64,000 bases of DNA from Rhodovastum sp963714255 (lineage in GTDB: Bacteria; Pseudomonadota; Alphaproteobacteria; Acetobacterales; Acetobacteraceae), in assembly GCA_963714255.1 (NCBI GenBank), contig CAVQNU010000018.1, positions 62,001 through 126,000 on the forward strand. The letters are read 5' to 3'. A program made the translations under genes and the position numbers. Shown piece by piece: positions 54,060 through 63,700 of the stretch (position 1 is its first letter; every line of letters starts with the position of its first letter). A model generated the notes under the pieces. It did no database searches, had not been told where the DNA came from, and worked only from the letters and a program-made list of their open reading frames with translations.

Positions 54060-55061
54060 ATGACCGACCCGATCGCCCTGCATCGCAGCCTGCTCACGCT
54101 CGACACCCATATCGACATCCCCTGGCCCGACGGTCCTGCCTTCCGCGACGATGGGCGCCGGCGGGTCGATCTGCCGAAAATGCGGCGCGGCCACCTGGCG
54201 GCCGGCTGTTTCGTCGCCTTCGTGCCGCAAGGCCCGCGCACGGAGGAAGCGCACCAGGCCGCCTTCGCCCGCGCCACCGCCATGCTCGCCACCATTGGCG
54301 CGATGGGCGGCGCCGGAGCGCGGGTCTGCAGCAGCGCCGACGCGATCGGGCAGGCGCACCGCGACGGCATCACCGCCATCATCCCCGCGGTCGAGAACGG
54401 GCATGCCTGCGGCGGCGACCCGGCACGGCTGCGGGCCTTCCGCGACCTCGGCGCCCGCTACCTCACGCTCACCCATACCGGCCACAATGCCCTGGCCGAC
54501 AGTTCCAATCCGCGTGCCGACCTCGGCGACGCCGCCGAGGAGCATGGCGGCCTGTCGCCGCTCGGCCGCTGCGCGATTGCCGAGCTCAACCGGCTTGGCA
54601 TGCTGGTGGATATCGCCCATGTGTCCAAGGCCAGCATGCTGCAGGCGGCCGCGGTGTCGCGCACGCCGGTGGTTTCCACCCATTCCTGCATTCGCGCGCT
54701 GTGCAACAATCCGCGCAATCTGGATGACGAGCAACTCGACGCGCTACATGAGGTGGAGGGTGTGGTACAAGTCACCGCGGTGCCGCATTTCCTGCGCGCC
54801 GGCGGCAAAGAATCGGAGGTCACAGTGGCTGACTACGCCGATCACATCGACTATGCCGTGCGCCGCATCGGCATCGCCCATGTGGGCATTTCGTCGGATT
54901 TCGACGGCGGCGGCGGCTTCGCCGGCTGGCGCGACGCCGGGGAGTGCCCCAACATCACCGCCGAACTGCTCCGCCGCGGCTATGGCGCGGCCGAGATCGC
55001 CCTGCTGTGGGGCGGCAATTTCCTGCGGGTGCTACGCCTCGCGGAACAGCGGGCCGCCTGA
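54060..55061 (+). CDS. Membrane (renal) dipeptidase family, peptidase M19
   Basis: This 333-residue zinc dipeptidase homologue has LTLDTHIDIPW (the DxHxD metal motif) at residues 13-23, IPAVENGHA with the bridging Glu near 110, LTHTGHN near 142, and VDIAHVSKASM with VVSTHSCIRAL (His ligands) near 180-210. The SSDFDGGG Asp is near 282. There is no signal peptide, so it is probably cytoplasmic. It cleaves dipeptides, possibly D-amino-acid dipeptides as in bacterial relatives (inference). Its stop overlaps the following aldo/keto reductase start (TGATG). Confidence 0.93.
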   Translation: MTDPIALHRSLLTLDTHIDIPWPDGPAFRDDGRRRVDLPKMRRGHLAAGCFVAFVPQGPRTEEAHQAAFARATAMLATIGAMGGAGARVCSSADAIGQAHRDGITAIIPAVENGHACGGDPARLRAFRDLGARYLTLTHTGHNALADSSNPRADLGDAAEEHGGLSPLGRCAIAELNRLGMLVDIAHVSKASMLQAAAVSRTPVVSTHSCIRALCNNPRNLDDEQLDALHEVEGVVQVTAVPHFLRAGGKESEVTVADYADHIDYAVRRIGIAHVGISSDFDGGGGFAGWRDAGECPNITAELLRRGYGAAEIALLWGGNFLRVLRLAEQRAA

Positions 55062-55897
55062 TGCCCCCGGTCGCGCTGCTCGGCAGCACGAATGTCGCCA
55101 GGCTCGGCCAGGGCACCTGGAAGATCGGCGAGGGCCAGCGCCCGGCAAGCGCGGAAGCTTCGGTGATCCGCCTGGGCATCGAGCTCGGCCTGACCGTGAT
55201 CGACACCGCCGAGCTGTATGGCGATGGGGCGGCGGAGCGCGTGGTGGGCGCGGCCATCGCCGGGCTGCGCGAGCGGGTGTTCCTGGTCACCAAGGTCAGC
55301 CCCCACAACGCCACCCGCACCGGCGTGCCGGAAGCCTGCGCGCGCAGCCTGAAGCGGCTCGGCACCGATGTGATCGACCTTTACCTGCTGCACTGGCGCG
55401 GCGACACGCCGCTCGCCACGACGGTGGCGGCCTTCGAGAAGCTGAAGGCGGAGGGCCGCATCCGCCACTGGGGCGTGTCCAATTTCGATGTGGCCGACCT
55501 GGAGGAACTGCTGGCGGTGCCGGGCGGCGAGTTCTGCGCCGCCAACCAGGTGCTGTATAATCCGGAGCACCGCAGCGTCGAGTTTGAACTGCTGCCCTGG
55601 CACGCGGCGCAGCATATCCCGGTCATCGCCTATTCGCCGCTTGGGCAGGGAGGGCGCCTGCTGCGCAGCCTGACGATGACTTCGGTGGCGGCGCGCCGCG
55701 GGGTCACGCCCGCCCAGGTCGCAATCGCCTGGGCGCTGCGCCGGTCCGGCATCATCGCCATCCCGAAATCAGGCGATGCGGCGCATATGGCCGAGAATGC
55801 GGCCGCCGCCGGTCTGGCGCTCACGGTGGAGGACCTGGACGAGATCGACCACGCCTACAAGCCGCCGACGCGCAAGCGCCCGCTGGCGATGCTGTAA
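55061..55897 (+). CDS. Aldo/keto reductase
   Basis: This 278-residue oxidoreductase of the AKR5/diketo-gulonate-reductase-like type has LGQGTWKIGEGQRP, catalytic IDTAELYGDGAAE (Asp, Tyr), VTKVSPHNAT (Lys) and YLLHWRGDTPL (His), with nucleotide-binding IPKSGDAAHMAENAAA at the C-terminus. The start overlaps the dipeptidase stop, so the two are coupled. The functional link is unknown. Confidence 0.93.
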   Translation: MPPVALLGSTNVARLGQGTWKIGEGQRPASAEASVIRLGIELGLTVIDTAELYGDGAAERVVGAAIAGLRERVFLVTKVSPHNATRTGVPEACARSLKRLGTDVIDLYLLHWRGDTPLATTVAAFEKLKAEGRIRHWGVSNFDVADLEELLAVPGGEFCAANQVLYNPEHRSVEFELLPWHAAQHIPVIAYSPLGQGGRLLRSLTMTSVAARRGVTPAQVAIAWALRRSGIIAIPKSGDAAHMAENAAAAGLALTVEDLDEIDHAYKPPTRKRPLAML

Positions 55898-55907
55898 CGG
55901 CGGCGGC

Positions 55908-56915
55908 TTACCCGCGCGGCGCCCGTCCTTCCAGCGGATAGGCAGGATCGTTGTAGCCCGGCGTGGACGGATGGCCGGCCGCAACCAGCCCTTCCACCAG
56001 CGCCTCGTCCTCGGCATCCAGCCGGACCGCCAGCGCGCCGGCATACTCCTCCCACTGGTCCAAGGTGCGCGGCCCGGTGATGGCGCCGGTGACGAAGCGG
56101 TTGTTCAGCACCCAGGCGAGCGCGAACTGCCCCGGCGTGACCCCGCGGGCCTGCGCGCGTTCGGCCAAGACCCCGGCGATGTGCAGGCTTTCCGGGCGCC
56201 ACTCGGTTTCCATGATGCGCTTGTCCTGCCGGCCGGCCCGCGTGCCGGCGCCCGGGGGCTGGCCGGGCGCGTATTTGCCGGTCAGCACGCCGCGCGCCAG
56301 CGGCGAGTAGGCGAATACGCCAACCCCGAGATGCGCGCAGGCGGGCAGGTGTTCGGTCTCCGCCATGCGGTTCAGCGCGTTGTACAGGGGCTGGCTGACC
56401 ACCGGCCGGTCGATGCCGGCCGCATCGGCGAGCCGGCAGACCTCGGCCACCCGCCAAGCGCGATAGTTCGACACCCCGAAATGGCGCAGCTTGCCGGCCC
56501 GCACCAGGTCGGCGATGGCGCGCACCGTCTCGTCCAGCGGGGTGTCGTGGTCTTCCTTGTGCAGGTACAGCACGTCGATCACGTCGGTCCCCAGCCGGCG
56601 CAGGCACGCCTCCACGGCGCGGATCGTATGCACCCGCGAGGTGCCACGTGCGTTCGGCCCGGTGCCCACCGGATTGGCGATCTTGGTGGCCAGCACCCAC
56701 CAGTTGCGCTCGGCGGCGATGGCTTGGCCGACCACCAGTTCGGACCGGCCGTCATTGTAGGCATCGGCGGTGTCGATGAAGTTCACGCCCTGCTCGCGGG
56801 CCCGCGCGATGATGCGCGAGGACTCGTCTTCGTCGGTCTGGCCGCCGAACATCATGGCGCCGAGGCAGAGCGGCGACACTTTCAGGCCGCTGCGGCCCAG
56901 GGTCCGGTATTCCAT
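55908..56915 (-). CDS. Aldo/keto reductase (YajO/Tas-like)
   Basis: This 335-residue barrel oxidoreductase has MEYRTLGRSGLKVSPLCLGAMMFGG, catalytic FIDTADAYNDGRSE, ATKIANPVGTGPN and YLHKEDHDTPLDET (His-Lys in place of the common His-Trp/Arg). It is convergent with the other aldo/keto reductase, 10 bases apart, and differs clearly in sequence, so the pair is not a recent duplication. The start at 56915 gives the canonical N-terminus. Confidence 0.92.
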   Translation of the reverse strand: MEYRTLGRSGLKVSPLCLGAMMFGGQTDEDESSRIIARAREQGVNFIDTADAYNDGRSELVVGQAIAAERNWWVLATKIANPVGTGPNARGTSRVHTIRAVEACLRRLGTDVIDVLYLHKEDHDTPLDETVRAIADLVRAGKLRHFGVSNYRAWRVAEVCRLADAAGIDRPVVSQPLYNALNRMAETEHLPACAHLGVGVFAYSPLARGVLTGKYAPGQPPGAGTRAGRQDKRIMETEWRPESLHIAGVLAERAQARGVTPGQFALAWVLNNRFVTGAITGPRTLDQWEEYAGALAVRLDAEDEALVEGLVAAGHPSTPGYNDPAYPLEGRAPRG

Positions 56916-56971
56916 GGCTGCGCACTCCCGGCTTGGTTGGGGGGCAGCATAACGCCGGATGGTGCAGCCAG

Positions 56972-57085
56972 GGCAAGCAAGGAAGGCCAGGGCTCTGCCC
57001 TGGACCCCGCGACTTAAGTAATGGGGTCCAGGGGGCCACTGCCCCCTGGCGGGTCCAGGGCAGAGCCCTGGCCTTCCTTGCTTGC
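56972..57085. repeat. CCAGGGC-type repeat, head-to-head pair
   Basis: Plus core at 56987-57003 and minus core at 57056-57072; the inner palindrome GGGGGCCACTGCCCCC belongs to the right copy only. It lies between the divergent aldo/keto reductase and the OmpA-domain gene. Confidence 0.9.
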
Positions 57086-57204
57086 CCCAACACCGAAAGC
57101 GCTCTGGCAGCACCCCGCGCCGCCAGATAAAATACCCCTGCCGCATACCGAACCCACGGAACGGCGGGACCGGTCCACGCCAGGTACAGGAAGGAAAATC
57201 CGCT

Positions 57205-57810
57205 GTGCGCTACGCCATTGTTCCAGCCATCGCCGTCGCGCTCCTGGCCATACCCGTCGGCGGCCGCGCCGACGACCAGGGCGTGCAGTCCCTGATCGGC
57301 CAGTTGCGGCCGCGCGCCCCCGGGCAGGCGATCGTCACCCGCGGGCTGCCAAAGCCGGGCGCCCCCTCACCCGCCCCGTCTGCCGCACCCGCCGCGTCGC
57401 ATGCGGCGGTTGCGTCGTCCGCCGCGCCCCGCCGGGTGACCACTTCGCCACCCCCGGAGGCGCCCTCGGCCGATCTCAACGTGCGCTTCGCGACCGGTTC
57501 GGCCGAACTGACGCCGTCGGCGATCCGGATGCTCGATGACCTCGGCCGCGCGCTGTCCGACGCCTCGATGGGCGACTCCCACTTCCTGATCGAGGGCCAC
57601 ACCGACACGGTGGGCGACCGCGCCGACAACCAGGCGCTGTCCGAACGGCGCGCCGCCGCGGTGGTGAACTATCTGGTCACGAAGTTCGCCATTCCGCCCG
57701 CTCGCCTGTCGGCCAAGGGGGTTGGTGAGGACGCGCCGCTGGTGCCGACCGCGGATCAGATCGACGAGCCGCGCAACCGGCGTGTGCATGTTGTGAACCT
57801 GGGAAGCTGA
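57205..57810 (+). CDS. OmpA-family peptidoglycan-binding protein
   Basis: This 201-residue exported protein has a signal peptide (AIVPAIAVALLAIPVGGRA), a Pro/Ala-rich linker (about 45-95) and a C-terminal OmpA domain (about 98-200). The OmpA domain has LNVRFATGSAELTPSAIRMLDDLGRAL, LIEGHTDTVGDRADNQALSERRAAAVVNYL and AKGVGEDAP, including the Asp/Arg that bind diaminopimelate. There is no beta-barrel and no lipobox, so it is periplasmic and wall-bound. GTG at 57205 is chosen because GGAAGGA lies about 7 bases upstream. It is the first plus-strand gene of the accessory locus. Confidence 0.9.
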   Translation: MRYAIVPAIAVALLAIPVGGRADDQGVQSLIGQLRPRAPGQAIVTRGLPKPGAPSPAPSAAPAASHAAVASSAAPRRVTTSPPPEAPSADLNVRFATGSAELTPSAIRMLDDLGRALSDASMGDSHFLIEGHTDTVGDRADNQALSERRAAAVVNYLVTKFAIPPARLSAKGVGEDAPLVPTADQIDEPRNRRVHVVNLGS

Positions 57811-57905
57811 GACCGGGCATGACCGTCGGTGATGCGGCGTCTGATCCCGGCGCTCGCGCCGGGCGGCCTCGCGCGCTGCACCGGATCTGAGCCGGCCGCC
57901 GCGCG

Positions 57906-59054
57906 GTGCCACAGGGCGAGCCCAACTCTGGCGACGAAACGACCGTGATCCTTCCCCCGCGCCGCCGCGCGGGGCGGCGTTGGGTGGTGTTGCTGCTTGC
58001 CGGCCTGGGCGGCCCGCTGCTGGCGCTGGCCGGCTGGTGGCTGTCCACCCCTGGGGCGTCGCCGGGGCCTCCGGCGGTGCCGGTGCGCCTGGCATCCGAG
58101 GCGGTGATCGCGGCGAATAGCTGTGCCTGCACTACCGTCTTCCGCCTCGCCGCCAATCCGCACATTCTGGTGATCGACTACGCTTCGCTGCGCGCGCAGG
58201 GGCTGTCGCTCAACCGCGTCGCCGCCCTGGTCGAAAAGGCGGGACAGCCGCACGACCGCGTGCTGAGCACCCCGGCGCTGAACACGGCGATCGCGCAGGC
58301 CGGGGAAACCATCGAGAGCTACTATTACGGGCACGACTACGGCGCCCGCGATCTGGCGCAGTTCTTCGCGCTCGCCGACCGCGACGGCGTCCGGCTCGGC
58401 GACGACGAGGAGCAACTGCGGGCCCTGCTGCACCAGCAGGGGGTGTTCGACGGGGCGCGGCCCGGCGCGGTGATCTCGCTGGTGCAGACCAGCCCGGACG
58501 GCGCCGACGCCTTCACAAGGCGCGTCATCCTGCGCCACGAATTGTCGCACGGGGAGTTCTTCACCAACCCGGCCTATGCCGATTTCGTGCGCCGGTTCTG
58601 GGCGGACGTGCTGTCGCCGGCGCAGCGCGCCGCGTTCCGGGGCTTCCTCGGCGGGCTCGGCTACGACACCGCCATCGAGGAACTCATGCTGAACGAAATG
58701 CAGGCGTTCCTGATGTTCACGCCGGACGAGCGCTATTTCACCCCGGGCTGGATCGGCGCCGGCCCGGCCGAACTGGCTGACCTGCGCCGCCGCTTCCTGG
58801 CCACCATGCCGGCCGGCTGGCTGCGCGACACCGCCGCCGCCCCGCTGCCGCGCCGCCGCCGTCAGGGCTGGGTCACCACCCGGATGGCATGGACCGCCAG
58901 AGCGCCCGGCAGGCGGGTGGCGAGGACATCCGTCAGCGCATCGAGATATGCCGCCGCCGGCTCGGTATCCGGGCGGGGCTGCGGGAACAGCGGCAGACGT
59001 GCGGCGATAGCGACCACCAGGTCGGTGCCCGGATCGGTCGCGATGCCGTCATAG
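57906..59054 (+). CDS. Membrane-anchored putative zinc metalloprotease-like protein (HExxH), unknown family
   Basis: An N-terminal basic cytoplasmic tail and TM (WVVLLLAGLGGPLLALAGWWL, about residues 27-47) lead into a periplasmic domain. RHELSHGEFF (H211, E212, H215) matches HExxH, and downstream acidic EELMLNEMQAFL near 258-269 could supply the third ligand. Before it come a two-Cys NSCACTTVF element and long helical parts. The last 64 codons (58862-59054) are antisense to the kinase gene and have an Arg/Ser-rich shadow composition, so the real end may be near 58862. I do not recognise a named family; protease activity is inferred from the motif. Confidence 0.7.
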   Translation: MPQGEPNSGDETTVILPPRRRAGRRWVVLLLAGLGGPLLALAGWWLSTPGASPGPPAVPVRLASEAVIAANSCACTTVFRLAANPHILVIDYASLRAQGLSLNRVAALVEKAGQPHDRVLSTPALNTAIAQAGETIESYYYGHDYGARDLAQFFALADRDGVRLGDDEEQLRALLHQQGVFDGARPGAVISLVQTSPDGADAFTRRVILRHELSHGEFFTNPAYADFVRRFWADVLSPAQRAAFRGFLGGLGYDTAIEELMLNEMQAFLMFTPDERYFTPGWIGAGPAELADLRRRFLATMPAGWLRDTAAAPLPRRRRQGWVTTRMAWTARAPGRRVARTSVSASRYAAAGSVSGRGCGNSGRRAAIATTRSVPGSVAMPS

Positions 59055-60700
59055 ACCACCGCCCGCTCGCCGGCGCCGAGCCGCAGTCGCGGGAACGAAG
59101 CGGATTTCGCCCGCTGACCGGCCGGGCGCAGGCCGAGATGGGCCACGTCGTTGCCGCTGAAATAATCGATCTGCACCCAGCCTGGGAAATCCGGCATCGT
59201 TACGGCGAGCGAAAACGGCGCGTGCTCCCGCAGAGGGTTGCCGCCATTATCGAGCTGCAGGGTGAGCCCACGCCCGGCGCCGCCGACCGGCGTGGTAAAG
59301 GGACGAATCAGGTTCAGCGCCCGGCAATAGGACGGCGCACGGTCGAATGGCTGAATGGCGAACTGGTACGACCCGCCCGGCGCCGCCGCGTCGTGCAACG
59401 CACGCGCGGCGACCGAAACCGGTGCGAGCGTATCGGCTGCGGCGACGCCGTAGAGCATGATCGTGTTCGCCTCGAGCGTGCCGCTGATTTCCGCGCAGTC
59501 CGACGTGGCGATCATGTCGCGCAGACCCGCCAGGCTGGGCGCGGCGGGTGGTGGGGCACGCGGTGGAACGGGGGGAAGCACGAGCGCGACAGGCGCGGGC
59601 GGCGGCTGGACAGGCGCGGGCGGCGGGGGCGGAACCGGGGCGGGCGGGGAAACCGGCAAGGCGACCTCCGTGCGGTGGGTCGCGTGGTCCGACAGCCACC
59701 ACCACGCGCCGCCGCCCGCTGCCAGCGCCAGAACCAGCGCCGCCGCGCCAACCGCCCAGGGAAACGCAGGGCGGGGCCGCGGCAGCGCCGGCGGGGCCGC
59801 AGCCCCCGTGTCCCCGGGCGGCGCGCGCGCCGGGCGCACCACCTGGGTTGCGTCGTCGCCGCCGGCACCGCCGCCGGTCTCGGCGAACACGCCGTCCAGC
59901 GCCTGCGAGAACGCCGCCGCGCTGGCAAAGCGGCCATCCGGCGTCAGCCGCTTGTCGAGCGCCTTCAGCACCGCCCGCTCCAGCGCCGCCGGCACCTGGC
60001 CGGGCGGGCACAGCGTGGAGGGCGGCGGCGGATCGGTGGTCAGCACCTTGTGCATGACGGCAGCGAACCCGGCGCCCTCGAAGGGCCGCCGCCCGGTCAG
60101 CAGCTGATACAGCAGCACTCCGGTGGACCAGATATCGGTGCGCAGATCCACCGTCTCACCGCGGAACTGCTCGGGCGACATATAGGCCGGCGTGCCGAGC
60201 ACCGTGCCGTCCTGGGTGAGCTGGCTGCTGGTAATGCGGGCAATGCCGAAATCGGCGATCTTGGCCTGATCCCCGCGCAGCATGATGTTGTCGGGCTTGA
60301 TGTCGCGGTGCACCACCCCGAGCGCGTGGCTGGCGGCAAGCCCCGCCAGCACCTGGCGGACCAGCCGGACCGCCTCGGCTGGCGCCAGCGCCTGGCCGGT
60401 GAGCTGCTTCAGCGAGCCGCCCTCGATGAACTCCATAGCGATGAACGACAGCTCGCCGATCCGGCCGTAATCGTACACCTGCACGATATTCGGATGCGAC
60501 AGCCGCGCCGCCGCCTGCGCTTCCTGGCGGAAGCGCAACAGGGTCTGCGTGGTTTCCTCGTCCTCGACCGGCGGCAGGCGGACGGTCTTGAGGGCGACGG
60601 TGCGGGCAAGGTCGGGGTCCCACCCCTCATAGACCACGCCGGCGCCGCCCCGCCCGAGTTCGCGGCGGATTTCGTATTTCCCGAGTGTCTGTTGCCCCAT
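58862..60700 (-). CDS. Transmembrane Ser/Thr protein kinase, PknB-like, with periplasmic sensor domain
   Basis: The 612-residue protein has a complete Hanks kinase domain at about 8-270: G-loop GRGGAGVV (16-23), Lys38, HRDIKPDN (131-138), DFG (150-152) and the activation-end GTPAYMSPEQ. A TM at about 314-337 (VGAAALVLALAAGGGAWWWL), a Pro-rich linker and an extracytoplasmic domain (about 395-612) follow. The last part (FSLAVTMPDFPGWVQIDYFSG...AGERAVVYDG) is reminiscent of DUF4384-type beta domains often fused to kinases or caspase-like proteins. It follows the CHAT gene by 40 bases and is probably co-transcribed. It is likely active given intact residues. Confidence 0.93.
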   Translation of the reverse strand: MGQQTLGKYEIRRELGRGGAGVVYEGWDPDLARTVALKTVRLPPVEDEETTQTLLRFRQEAQAAARLSHPNIVQVYDYGRIGELSFIAMEFIEGGSLKQLTGQALAPAEAVRLVRQVLAGLAASHALGVVHRDIKPDNIMLRGDQAKIADFGIARITSSQLTQDGTVLGTPAYMSPEQFRGETVDLRTDIWSTGVLLYQLLTGRRPFEGAGFAAVMHKVLTTDPPPPSTLCPPGQVPAALERAVLKALDKRLTPDGRFASAAAFSQALDGVFAETGGGAGGDDATQVVRPARAPPGDTGAAAPPALPRPRPAFPWAVGAAALVLALAAGGGAWWWLSDHATHRTEVALPVSPPAPVPPPPPAPVQPPPAPVALVLPPVPPRAPPPAAPSLAGLRDMIATSDCAEISGTLEANTIMLYGVAAADTLAPVSVAARALHDAAAPGGSYQFAIQPFDRAPSYCRALNLIRPFTTPVGGAGRGLTLQLDNGGNPLREHAPFSLAVTMPDFPGWVQIDYFSGNDVAHLGLRPAGQRAKSASFPRLRLGAGERAVVYDGIATDPGTDLVVAIAARLPLFPQPRPDTEPAAAYLDALTDVLATRLPGALAVHAIRVVTQP

Positions 60701-60740
60701 GGCCCGCGTGCGGTGCCCGCCCTGCCTGCGCTGCGGCGAA

Positions 60741-63700
60741 CTATAGACCTGCGAAACGAGACGGCAAGACGCCGGCCACGCCGGCCGACCCGCCGCCTTC
60801 GCCGATCACCACCACCGGCGCCCAGAAGAACGGCTGCTCGTAGCCCGCGGTCGCCAGCATCTCCAGCTGCACCTTGCGCAGCGCCGGGGCGAGCCCGACC
60901 CCGCCGCCTTCCTTCAGACCGGCCAGCGTCTTGGTCACCAGATAGGCGCCGGCCTGGTCCTCCATATCCCAGTGCGACACCATCACCGCGCGGGCGCCGG
61001 CGAAGAAGAAGCTGCGCGCCAGACCGGACAGGCTCTCGCCGCCCTCGCGCCCGCCGGCGCCGCCGGTGTTGCAGGCCGACAGCACGATCACGTCGGCATT
61101 GAGCTTGAGGTCCAGCAGCACGTCGGTCGAGGTCAGCAGCGCCGCGCCCGGCTCGCCCGGCGGGACCGAGGTGACGATCGCCGGTTCCTGCTGGCAGGCG
61201 ATTTCGGAGGGCAGCACCGCATGGGTGGCGAAATGCAGGATGCGGTAGTCCTGCAGCTTCTGCTTCAGCACCGCGCTGCGGGTAAAGCTGGTGCCGAGCA
61301 ACTCATCGCCCGGCCCGGCCCCCATAACCCGGCGCACCGCCTCTAGCTCAAGCCGCGCGCCCGGCAGCGCCGGCAGGCTGGCGAGTTGGCTGGCACTTTC
61401 CGCGCAGGCGCTGCCCGGATAGAGCCGCGCCGCCTCGGCCCGGCCGATCGGGCGGAAATCGCCAAAGCCAAACCAGGGCCGCGCCGCGCGCACGCCGGCA
61501 TGGCGCAGGCTGACCAGATTGGCCGCCGACGGCACATGCACGATCGGGAACCGCTTCACCAGGAACGGCGCATCGGCAAGCGTAGCACCGGAGGCCGGGC
61601 CGGTGAGCAGCACTTCGAAGGGCAGCGACAGCAGGGCGCCGGTCGGCGCCACACTGAACGTGGCGGCGCCGTCCAGCCCTGCGGCCACTTCGCCCAGGGC
61701 GGCGGCGTACAGCTCCTGCGCCGCAGCGGTATCGAAGGCGGGAACCGTATTGCCGGCGGGCTCGATGCTGGCCCGCACCCGCGCCACCAGCGTCGTGATG
61801 CGCGGCGCGCCGCCCGCGATATGGCCGATGCGAATCACGTGGTCGCGCAGCAGGAAGGTCCAGCCCTCGGCCTCGCCCAGGCTGGTGGCGGCGAAGGCTT
61901 CGCCCGGGCGCAGCACGCCGAACAGGGTGGCGGCGGGCACCGCCTGCTGCACCAGCGCGTTGTAATTGGGCAGGGCCGCCTGCAGGTCTTCGTCGGCCTG
62001 CGCCAGGGCGCCGCGGGCCTGGGCGATCTGGGCGTCGAGTTCGGCGGTGCGCGCCGCGGCGGGGGGGGCGTCCGGGCTGGCCAGCTCGTCTTTTTGCCGC
62101 AACAGCTCGTCGAGCTTGGCGTCGGCGTCGTCGCGGGCGCGCAGCACCCGGCCGACCTCGGGCGCGGCCGCCAGCCGCACCGCCGCCCGCTGGATTTGCT
62201 CGGCGGTGATGGCGCCGCGGCTGAGCTGGGCGGTTTCGAACATCTCCGCCAGCAGCGGCTGCGGATCGGCGGCGCTGCGCGCCTGTGCAGCATAGGCCGC
62301 CAGGCAGGGCTGCAGCAGGGTGCCGTCGATCCCCTGCTTGAGGTCGCGCAACAACTGGCTGCCGGTCTGGCAGACGGCGACGGCCTCGGCCGGCTTGCCG
62401 TCCTTGAGCAGCGCCTCGGCGCGGCGGAACTGGGTCGCGGCCAGCGACAGGGTGCGCGGCAGGCCGCGGGTGAAGGCCGTCACCGAGGCGTCGAGCTTGC
62501 CCACCGCCTCGCCGGGCCGCGCGCCGCCGAGCACGGTTACGCCGGCGGTGCGGTAGACGAAGGCGGACACCCGCGCATTGGTCAGGCCCTGGGCGCGGGC
62601 GAACGCCTCGGCGCTGTCCACGGCGGCGACCGCGCCGGCGTTGTCGCCGAGTTCGCGTAGCGCGATCGACTGGTTGCGCCGGGTCTCGATGACGCCGAGC
62701 AGCGCTTCCAGCGCGGACGCATCGAGCGACGGCCGCACATTGGCGCGCCCGGTGAGCAGCGCACTCGTCTGCGTTGGCGCGAAGCGGCTGGCCAGCGAGG
62801 CTTGCGATGCATTCTCGACCACGCCTTCGGGCAGGGTGGCCGCATACAGGCGCTCGGCGGCGCGCAGCTGCTCGAGCGCCTCCTGCGGATGGCCCTGGTT
62901 GAGCTGGTCGAGGCCGCGGTAATGGGCGAGCCGCGCCTGCAGCAGCGGCGCATTGGCGGCATTGGGGCTGGCGGCCAGCGCCTCGGCGCGGGCGAAGGTG
63001 GCGCGCGCCTCGGCGAATCGTCCCTGGTTGGACAGTTGCACGGCCAGCCCGGTGAGGGCGTCGACCTGGGCCGCGCTGTTGCGCCCCGCCACCTTCTCCT
63101 GCAATTCCACGGCGCGGCGGAACAGGGCGGCGGCCTCTTCCCAGTTGCCGGTCCGGTTGGCTTCCGCCCCGTCGCGGATCAGCGCCTGGTAAAGCCCGAT
63201 GTCGTTGACGCCCAGGCTGCGGCTGGCAGCCGGCGGCGGCTCGGCGGAGGACGCCGTGTCGGGGCTGACCCGGCCGGTCAGCACGCCGATCGAGCGCTCC
63301 ATGGCCGGCAGCACCGATGCGACCCCGTCGGCATACCAGACGCGGCCGCCGGACTGCGCCACCAGGGCGGCATGCGGCCAGCCGCCGGACGCGCGGGTGC
63401 AGGCCATCTGCACCGCCGCATCGGCGCCGGCAAAGCTCAGCGGCTGCGGCGCGCCGCAATTGACCACACGCGGCGCCAATGAGGCGGTGAACACGCTCGC
63501 CTGTTCGGCCAACGCGCCGGCCTCGGCGACCGGGCGCACCCGTGCGGCGGGCTGTTTCCAGGTGCCGCAGTAGATGTCGGCGCCGCCGCCCGGTTGCACA
63601 TATTGGCGGCAGACCTCGCCGGCCGCATCGCGGCCAATCGCGACGCCGTCGCCTTCGGCACGGGCGCCACCGACATAGGCCTCCGGCGGCGGGGTCTGGC

